The notes under the pieces: model-generated
What the model saw: only the letters and a program-made list of their open reading frames with translations
Told to the model about the DNA's origin: nothing
Databases searched by the model: none
Part shown: positions 1-4,531 of the stretch, one piece after another
Numbering within the stretch: position 1 is the stretch's first letter
Layout of the letters: every line of letters starts with the position of its first letter
Made by a program: the position numbers and the translations under genes
Assembly: GCA_900754955.1 (NCBI GenBank)
Contig: CAAEEV010000168.1
Span: 1-5,940 of the forward strand
DNA length: 5,940 nt
Source of the DNA: Eggerthellaceae bacterium
GTDB lineage: Bacteria > Actinomycetota > Coriobacteriia > Coriobacteriales > Eggerthellaceae
Direction of reading: 5' to 3'

Positions 1-882
1 AAGTCCATCGTATACAGTTTCCTGATCGGAGGCATGTTCGCGCTGATCGCCCAGGCTATTCTCGCTTTCTGGACGTTCGCGCTCGCGGGCACGCCGATGG
101 AGTTCTTCATGGGCGGCGCCACGCTCGTGTCCATGGGCGTCATCGGATGCATCTTGGGCGGTTTCGCCGTGTACCAGTACGTTGAGGAGTGGGGCGACTT
201 CGGCGCGCTGCTTCCGTTCTCCGGTTTCGCCATGGCGGTCGGCATGAAGGCCGTTGGCCCGTGGACCACACGGAACGAGAAGTTCGGCAAGTGCGTGTGG
301 AACTGCGTCTGGTTCGTCGTGTGGTTCAACCTGCTGTTCGCGGCCATCTGCATCGCGATCGGCTTCGCCTGCGGCTCACTCGGCCTGCACAACCCGGTCA
401 TCGAGGTGCCCAAGACCGAGGGCGGCATGCTCTTCTTCTTCGCGTTCGTGGTGGGTGGCATCCTCGCGGCGCTGTTCCAGTGCCTGTACATGATCGTTCA
501 GCGCATCACGCCGAAGGTGAATCACCTGCACATCCTGATCACTGCCTGGATGGTTGGCTGCGTTCTTGCTCCGATGGGCATCTCCGCCGCGCTTGTCAAC
601 TTCGCGGGCCAGGGCTTCTCGGTGCTGATCCTCGTCGGCGGTTACAACATGTACAACGTCGGCCTTGACTTCGCCCTCGGACATGCGAGCACGGCGCTGC
701 TGCACCTCGGCTCGTTTGCGCTCGCCGTCACGGGCCTCGCCATCACGGCGCTGTTCACGTTCTTCATCTACAACTGGAAGTTCGGTCGCACGCCGCTGCG
801 CGAGGTGCACAAGCGCAAGGCGGTGCATTCGCTCGAGGAGCTCGGCTTCGAGGCTGAGCTCACCGACACGAAGTCTGCCTAG
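1..882 (+). CDS. SpoVA-like integral membrane protein with two tandem SpoVA-type units (5' end missing)
   Basis: The frame is open from the first base, so the true start lies upstream; the first in-window ATG (34) follows codons that already read as a membrane segment (YSFLIGG). 293 codons are visible before the TAG stop at 880-882. The protein is very hydrophobic, with roughly six to eight membrane segments and a charged tail of about 35 residues. Counting from the first window codon, residues 6-84 (GG at 10-11, SGFAMA near 74-79) resemble the SpoVAC/SpoVAE pattern, in which a VGG...Q helix is followed by a GFGN-like motif. Residues 143-220 repeat it: VVGGILAALFQ, then LVNFAGQG at 198-205 and GGYN from 213. 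The second copy is close to the family's LVxFAGAGATVPI signature. In Bacillus, SpoVA proteins form a channel moving dipicolinic acid into and out of spores; the substrate here is unknown. The family call rests on remembered motifs. A strong terminator follows. Confidence 0.62.
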   Translation, partial: KSIVYSFLIGGMFALIAQAILAFWTFALAGTPMEFFMGGATLVSMGVIGCILGGFAVYQYVEEWGDFGALLPFSGFAMAVGMKAVGPWTTRNEKFGKCVWNCVWFVVWFNLLFAAICIAIGFACGSLGLHNPVIEVPKTEGGMLFFFAFVVGGILAALFQCLYMIVQRITPKVNHLHILITAWMVGCVLAPMGISAALVNFAGQGFSVLILVGGYNMYNVGLDFALGHASTALLHLGSFALAVTGLAITALFTFFIYNWKFGRTPLREVHKRKAVHSLEELGFEAELTDTKSA

Positions 883-903
883 ACCGTCGGTTTCGCATCG
901 GTT

Positions 904-943
904 CGAGGGCCGTCTCCGCACGCGGAGGCGGCCCTCGTCTTTT
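904..943 (+). terminator. Intrinsic terminator after the SpoVA-like gene
   Basis: A 15-bp stem pairs 904-918 with 923-937, with one G-U wobble (913/928) and a CACG tetraloop at 919-922. It is followed by TCTTTT at 938-943. It lies 21 bases after the stop codon at 882. Confidence 0.88.
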
Positions 944-970
944 CCGGGCATACGTCGTCTATGCTATGAT
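941..970 (+). promoter_or_regulatory. Candidate extended -10 promoter for the small membrane protein/xpt unit
   Basis: TG at 962-963, one base, then TATGAT at 965-970 makes a good extended -10 element. The best -35 match is weak (TTTCCG, 941-946, 18-base spacer) and overlaps the T-run of the preceding terminator. Transcription would start near 976-978. It is the only convincing promoter-like sequence between the terminator and the gene at 1038. Confidence 0.5.
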
Positions 971-992
971 TAAAGTTCCAAGCAAAACGAGC

Positions 993-1021
993 CGCCGCGC
1001 CTTCATCGCGCGGCGTTTTTT
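993..1021 (+). terminator. Hairpin with T-run in the 5' leader: possible attenuator or second terminator
   Basis: CGCCGCGC at 993-1000 pairs perfectly with GCGCGGCG at 1008-1015 (8 GC pairs, 7-base loop), followed by six T's at 1016-1021. This has the form of an intrinsic terminator, but it ends immediately before the Shine-Dalgarno (GAAGGAGGG, 1022-1030) of the next gene and about 15 bases after the predicted transcription start. It could attenuate the downstream genes, release a short RNA of about 45 nt, or back up the terminator at 904-943. I found no obvious competing antiterminator stem. Confidence 0.6.
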
Positions 1022-1037
1022 GAAGGAGGGTCCCGCA

Positions 1038-1328
1038 ATGGGCCGAGGGGTTCAGAAGAAGAAGCGCATCGCGCACGAAATCGAGGCGCTCAAGATCAAG
1101 CGCCGCAACGGTATGATGCGCCTCATTGCGGCCATCGTGGCGTTCGTCGTGGTTACGGCGGTGAAGGAGGCTCTCGTGTACCAGGGTGTCCAGCTTGCCT
1201 CCGACATCATCGTCAACGGACTGTTCTTCATGTTCGTCGTGGTGATGGCGGGCGTTGCCGGCTGGGGTTCGCGCGACTACATGCGGGCGAACAACGAGAT
1301 CCGTGCGCTGGAGCAGAAGCGGCGCTGA
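1038..1328 (+). CDS. Small basic two-helix membrane protein, function unknown
   Basis: Encodes 96 residues. The start at 1038 is chosen because a strong Shine-Dalgarno (GAAGGAGGG, 1022-1030) lies just upstream; an in-frame ATG at 966 falls inside the -10 element and would translate the terminator-like hairpin. The N-terminus is strongly basic (KKKR near residues 7-10, KIKRR near 19-23). Two hydrophobic segments follow, at about residues 27-45 and 57-77, and the C-terminus is again charged (RANNEIRALEQKRR). Both ends would be cytoplasmic by the positive-inside rule. I do not recognise a family and see no catalytic motif. It sits 69 bases upstream of xpt with no terminator between, so the two are probably co-transcribed. 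That does not establish a role in purine uptake or salvage. The 5-bp hairpin TGCGG/CCGCA at 1363-1375 in the gap is too small to call a terminator. Confidence 0.8.
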   Translation: MGRGVQKKKRIAHEIEALKIKRRNGMMRLIAAIVAFVVVTAVKEALVYQGVQLASDIIVNGLFFMFVVVMAGVAGWGSRDYMRANNEIRALEQKRR

Positions 1329-1397
1329 GCGCTTCGCTTCCGGTGTTCGCTTGAGATGGGTTTGCGGTTCCCGCAGGGGTAGAAGGAGGAGCGCACG

Positions 1398-1978
1398 ATG
1401 AAGCTGCTTGAGGATCGAATCAGGCGCGACGGCACGGTGAAGAGTGGCGATGTGTTGAAAGTCGACGCTTTCCTGAACCATCAGATGGACGTCGAGCTGT
1501 TCGACGCCATGGCGGCGGAGTGGCAGCGTGCGTTTGCGGGTAAGCCCATCAACAAGATCCTCACCATCGAGGCGTCGGGCATCGGCATCGCCGCCGTCGC
1601 GGGTGCGCGTTTCGGCGTGCCAGTGGTGTTCGCGAAGAAGTCGCAGAGCATCAACCTCGACGGCACGGTGTATGCGACGCGCATCAAGTCGTTCACTCAC
1701 GGCAGAACGTTCGACGTCATCGTGTCGATGCGCTACATCGGCCCCGACGACCACGTGCTGATCATCGACGATTTTCTGGCCAACGGCTGTGCGCGCTCAA
1801 CGGGTTGATCGAGATCTGCGAGAGCGCGGGTGCCACGGTCGAGGGCATCGGCATCGCGATCGAGAAGGGCTTCCAGCCGGGCGGTGACGACCTGCGGCAG
1901 CGCGGCTACGATCTGCAATCGCTTGCGATCGTCGAGTCGATGGATGCCGCGACGGGAGAGATCGTCTTCCGCTCCTAA
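1398..1978 (+). pseudogene. xpt: Xanthine phosphoribosyltransferase, frameshifted after the PRPP loop
   Basis: Xpt converts xanthine and PRPP to XMP in cytosolic purine salvage. Translation starts at ATG 1398 behind AGAAGGAGGA (1381-1390). The first 132 residues read as Xpt: [13 protein letters not shown] near the N-terminus, [19 protein letters not shown] and the PRPP-binding loop [11 protein letters not shown]. The frame then breaks at GCGCGC (1791-1796) and stops at TGA 1806-1808, giving a 136-residue product with a foreign RSTG tail. Removing two bases from that run restores [25 protein letters not shown] and FQPGGDDL through TAA 1976-1978. The repaired length is 192 residues, close to the 194 of B. 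subtilis Xpt. The lost 60 residues include a conserved segment, so activity is unlikely unless this is a sequencing error. No purine riboswitch is visible in the 69-base upstream gap. A terminator follows 13 bases after the repaired stop. Confidence 0.9.
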
Positions 1979-1991
1979 TTGAGCAATGATG

Positions 1992-2023
1992 AAGAAGGCC
2001 GCGCCGAGCGCGGCCTTCTTTGC
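1992..2023 (+). terminator. Intrinsic terminator after xpt
   Basis: A perfect 13-bp stem pairs 1992-2004 with 2008-2020 around a 3-base CGA loop. The T's at 2016-2021 are mostly within the 3' arm, and the tail (TTGCGTTT) is only moderately T-rich. It sits 13 bases after the TAA of the repaired xpt frame. The A-rich 5' arm could also let it work in the opposite direction. Confidence 0.85.
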
Positions 2024-2132
2024 GTTTGCGGTCGAGTCGTCTAAAAAACATCGCTTGGTGTCCCAGGCGAGGTGCTTCTTCGCGCTTTGTCACGGTGTGC
2101 CTTTAAATAGCAAACAGATGTTCTTCTTTCCG

Positions 2133-2141
2133 TGATAGAGT
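2133..2141 (+). promoter_or_regulatory. Weak candidate extended -10 element upstream of the 282-residue protein
   Basis: TG at 2133-2134, one base, then TAGAGT at 2136-2141 fits an extended -10 box, similar in layout to the one at 962-970. No good -35 hexamer lies at the expected distance. A TTGTCA at 2087-2092 matches -35 at five of six positions but has no -10 at proper spacing. Transcription from here would produce a leader of about 150 nt before the ATG at 2297. Confidence 0.28.
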
Positions 2142-2144
2142 GGG

Positions 2145-2296
2145 CGCATGCAAGGAGCCGATGCAAACGCGACGGACCGTCGCTTTCCTTGGCGGCGGCC
2201 CGTGGGCTCGAGGGGAGCGGCGGCTATTCCCTCCGCCTCGCTTCCTGTTTGAGCGGCTCTCTTTACCCAGGGGATCGAAGTCGAGGTGTTTTAGCC
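2145..2296 (+). other. GC-rich structured 5' leader, possible cis-regulatory RNA
   Basis: No gene is supported between 2024 and 2296. Several pairings can be seen: GCGACG/CGTCGC (2169-2174/2178-2183) nested within CAAGGA/TCCTTG (2151-2156/2186-2191); GGCGG/CCGCC (2219-2223/2233-2237); and a long-range GAGCCG/CGGCTC (2155-2160/2254-2259). CGCCTCG at 2234-2240 can also pair with CGAGGTG at 2282-2288, which contains the ribosome binding site, and this would compete with the GGCGG/CCGCC stem. I compared it from memory with common riboswitch consensus sequences (purine, ZTP, TPP, FMN, cobalamin, glycine, c-di-GMP, Moco, T-box) and found no convincing match. In GC-rich DNA some pairing is expected by chance, so this is only a candidate. 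Confidence 0.3.
2283..2288 (+). promoter_or_regulatory. Ribosome binding site fixing the start at 2297
   Basis: GAGGTG is a six-base match to the anti-Shine-Dalgarno of 16S rRNA and lies 8 bases before ATG 2297. This supports 2297 over the in-frame GTG at 2132, whose extra 55 codons read as Ser/Arg/Gly-rich, non-protein-like sequence overlapping the structured leader. Confidence 0.65.
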
Positions 2297-3145
2297 ATGC
2301 GCCCATCGGAAAACCCGTATCATCGCTCGCTCTTTTTCTCCGAACACGTCATCGACTCTCGGGACGTCGTGCCGGTGGGGGAGGCGCTCCTCACGCACGA
2401 TCCGCTCCTGCTGTTCGAAGCGCTGATCGAGGATGTTGTCGGCTGGAATGCTCCTGCCGACTTCGCTGTTTCGCGCAGCGGGCGCGCATTAGCGGAGAAG
2501 ATGACAACGGCGCTCGAGGTCATGCGTGCGCTCCCCGCGAGTGAGCCGCCTGCGCGGGTTCTCGTCGTGCCCGCCGCTTGGTTCGAAGATGTCGTCTGCG
2601 TATGCTGCAGTGCGGTGCGCATGCGCACAGGAGCCGCCCTGTTCGACGCGTCCTCGTTCGCATGTGCGCGATCCTTCGTGCGGCGCTGCGGTGATGCGCT
2701 GTCGTCGGACGAGCTCGAGCGATCGCTGGCATCGTGCGACGACAAGGCCGCGCTGACGGGCGGATGGCGGCGTCGGCGGGCTGGTTTGAGCGCGTTGTCG
2801 GGCATTGCGTGGGCAGAAGCGCTTGCCCTGCCGCTCTGGCTGCCGCGCAGCCTGAGGGATGCCGAGCGCTCGGCGGTACTCGCGCACATCTTCGAAGCCA
2901 TGACCGAACGGGGCCCGTGCGCTGGCGGTTCGGTAGGCGTGCCGTCGCCTCCAGCAGGTCTTAGCGGGGTGCGTCAGCAGAATAGTGGGGGTGTCGAGCC
3001 TGCGGGCCGAGCGCCTCGTCGAGGGGGTTCCTCACGACTTGCCGACTATCTCACGTTTCGCCTGTGGCGCGACCTCGTCGCCGCCGTCGACGCACTCTCC
3101 TTCTTCGACGACGGTCTGCCGGCAGGCGGGAGAGCGTCTGCGTGA
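2297..3145 (+). CDS. Hypothetical protein of 282 residues, family not recognised
   Basis: The start at 2297 is set by GAGGTG at 2283-2288; the stop is TGA 3143-3145. I see no signal peptide, membrane segment or known catalytic motif, so it is probably cytoplasmic. Residues 1-207 look like a folded, mostly helical domain (for example residues 30-75, LTHDPLLLFEALIEDVVGWNAP...). A strand-like segment follows (VLVVPAAWFEDVV), then a cysteine cluster at 101, 103 and 104 (CVCC). Residues 208-247 are Gly/Pro/Ser/Arg-rich and look like a disordered linker. Residues 248-282 begin with a helical segment (LADYLTFRLWRDLVAAVDALSFF). It is a lone gene, with a terminator upstream and a 186-base gap before the glutamate synthase genes, so co-regulation with either neighbour is unproven. 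Reverse-strand frames across it are low-complexity Arg/Ser/Ala shadows. The cysteine cluster could bind metal or be incidental. Confidence 0.68.
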   Translation: MRPSENPYHRSLFFSEHVIDSRDVVPVGEALLTHDPLLLFEALIEDVVGWNAPADFAVSRSGRALAEKMTTALEVMRALPASEPPARVLVVPAAWFEDVVCVCCSAVRMRTGAALFDASSFACARSFVRRCGDALSSDELERSLASCDDKAALTGGWRRRRAGLSALSGIAWAEALALPLWLPRSLRDAERSAVLAHIFEAMTERGPCAGGSVGVPSPPAGLSGVRQQNSGGVEPAGRAPRRGGSSRLADYLTFRLWRDLVAAVDALSFFDDGLPAGGRASA

Positions 3146-3248
3146 GCTGCCGTTTGAGTGAAACAGGATAGAAACACGTGCCATACGCGAGCGTAACAAA
3201 CGCGCCCTATGCTGGATGGACGCGAGACTCCGTTCATGCTCGCAGAAT

Positions 3249-3298
3249 CGTCCTCTCCGTCCTGGCGCGGTGGCGGGCGAGCGGAGAGAGAGCGGACG
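3249..3298 (+). other. Bulged hairpin in the glutamate synthase leader
   Basis: The 186-base gap 3146-3331 holds no gene. Within it, CGTCC TCTCCG (3249-3259) pairs with CGGAGA (3282-3287) and GGACG (3294-3298), giving 11 pairs with a 6-base bulge (3288-3293) and a 22-base loop. It is followed by TTTCGCC, not a T-run, so it is not a standard terminator. It ends 33 bases before the ATG at 3332 and 19 bases before the Shine-Dalgarno. It may be a regulatory or stabilising leader structure. It does not match the glnA or Downstream-peptide glutamine riboswitch consensus as I remember it. I found no convincing promoter in this gap. Confidence 0.3.
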
Positions 3299-3331
3299 TT
3301 TCGCCTGATCTGTAGACGAGGAGAACCATCT

Positions 3332-4528
3332 ATGCCGAACAGAAGAAACATGCGCGAAGGAGAGGTGAGAATCCCCTCGGGTTGTGCCATCGCAGGCATC
3401 ATGGATCGCAGCGGTGCGCGACATGACGGGAGCGACATCCTGAAATCGATTGCGCTCATGCACGACCGTGGCAACGGCCTCGGCGGCGGGTTTGCCGCCT
3501 ACGGCATCTATCCCGAGTACAAAGACCTCTACGCGTTTCACATCATGTACGAGACGCGCGACGCGCGCGCCGAAACCGAAGCGTACCTCGACAAGTTCTT
3601 CATGAGCGAGAAGCAGGAGCGCATTCCCACCGAGAGCGTGGCAAGCATCAAAAATCCGCCCGACATCTGGCGGTACTTCGTCGCGCCCCATCCGATGCGC
3701 CTCAACATGAGCGGGCTCGACGAGTCCGAGTACACCATGCAGCACGTGTTCCACATCAACGGCAAGATCGACGGTGCGTTCGTCGCTTCGTCGGGCAAGA
3801 ACATGGGCGCGTTCAAGGGCGTGGGATACCCCGAGGACATCGGCGCTTTCTACCGCATCGAGGACTACAAGGCGTGGGCGTGGACGGCGCACGGGCGCTT
3901 TCCCACCAACACGCCCGGCTGGTGGGGCGGCGCGCATCCGTTCACGCTGCTCAACTGGTCGGTCGTGCACAACGGCGAGATCTCGAGCTACGACACGAAC
4001 CGCCGCTACGTCGAGCAATTCGGCTACGACTGCGAGCTTCAGACCGACACCGAGGTCATCACCTACCTGTTCGATTTGCTTGCGCGCCGCCACGGGTTCT
4101 CGCAGGAAATGGCCGCTCACATCATGACGGCGAGCCTGTGGGACGACATCGACCGCATGCCTCCCGACCGTGCGCGCTTCGAGACTGCGCTGCGCATCGC
4201 CTACTCGCCTGCGCTCGTCAACGGGCCGTTTTCAGTCATTATCGGATCCGACGAGGGGCTGCTCGCCCTCAACGATCGCCTGAAGCTTCGCGCGCTCATG
4301 GCGGCGGAAAAGGGTTCGATGGTCTATCTGGCAAGCGAGCAGGCCGCCATCGAAATCGTCTGCCCCGATGCTGAGAACATCCGCTCCATTGAGGGCGGCG
4401 TTCCCTTCGTCGTCCAGCTCGACGAGGTTGCCGCGCGCAAGCGCACCGAATCGACCGAGAACGTTCCGTCTGAGCATCCGCTCGATCACGAGATCGGCGT
4501 CATGCCGCGCAAAAGAAAGGAGGCGTAA
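3332..4528 (+). CDS. Glutamate synthase glutamine amidotransferase subunit (split GltB, domain 1)
   Basis: 398 residues. This class II (Ntn) glutamine amidotransferase would hydrolyse glutamine and pass ammonia to the synthase subunit encoded next. The likely nucleophile is Cys18 in IPSGCAIAGI. Further family motifs are AHGRFPTNTPGWWGGAHPF from residue 186 (Arg189 fits the glutamine carboxylate-binding Arg), HNGE at 213-216 and TDTE at 238-241. The start at 3332 follows GAGGAG (3318-3323) by 8 bases; ATG 3350 is an alternative that leaves the Cys at position 12. Either way the Cys is preceded by a short propeptide that would have to be removed to free its amino group, as known for glutamate synthases. 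Length and motifs match stand-alone amidotransferase subunits seen in archaea and some anaerobes. The stop is 3 bases before the next start, and the next gene's Shine-Dalgarno lies inside this frame, so the pair is translationally coupled. Confidence 0.9.
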   Translation: MPNRRNMREGEVRIPSGCAIAGIMDRSGARHDGSDILKSIALMHDRGNGLGGGFAAYGIYPEYKDLYAFHIMYETRDARAETEAYLDKFFMSEKQERIPTESVASIKNPPDIWRYFVAPHPMRLNMSGLDESEYTMQHVFHINGKIDGAFVASSGKNMGAFKGVGYPEDIGAFYRIEDYKAWAWTAHGRFPTNTPGWWGGAHPFTLLNWSVVHNGEISSYDTNRRYVEQFGYDCELQTDTEVITYLFDLLARRHGFSQEMAAHIMTASLWDDIDRMPPDRARFETALRIAYSPALVNGPFSVIIGSDEGLLALNDRLKLRALMAAEKGSMVYLASEQAAIEIVCPDAENIRSIEGGVPFVVQLDEVAARKRTESTENVPSEHPLDHEIGVMPRKRKEA

Positions 4529-4531
4529 AGC

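Noticed and set aside
966..1037. Upstream in-frame start for the small membrane protein
   Set aside because: ATG 966 lies inside the predicted -10 box and the extension would translate the hairpin and T-run. ATG 1038 has a strong Shine-Dalgarno.
1329..1397. Purine riboswitch upstream of xpt
   Set aside because: The gap is only 69 bases and shows only a 5-bp hairpin (1363-1375). A purine aptamer with its conserved three-way junction does not fit and no such sequence is seen.
1785..1808. Programmed ribosomal frameshift in xpt
   Set aside because: A -1 shift would formally rejoin the frames, but no slippery heptamer is present and programmed frameshifting is not known to me for Xpt. A dinucleotide slip in GCGCGC is simpler.
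2145..2260. Known riboswitch, T-box or tRNA-like RNA in the leader
   Set aside because: No T-box sequence, tRNA T-loop or conserved riboswitch core could be matched from memory. Only generic GC-rich pairing is visible.
2132..2296. N-terminal extension of the 282-residue protein from GTG 2132
   Set aside because: It has no Shine-Dalgarno and its composition is not protein-like, while GAGGTG sits 8 bases before ATG 2297. The stretch is better read as leader.
3116..3155. Terminator after the 282-residue protein (CTGCC/GGCAG, or CGGCAG/CTGCCG at 3120-3125/3147-3152)
   Set aside because: The stems are 5-6 bp, one has no loop, and only three T's follow. This is too weak to call.
3032..4120. 362-codon reverse-strand open frame
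   Set aside because: It overlaps the amidotransferase gene antisense, has Arg/Ala/Val-rich shadow composition and no recognisable motif.
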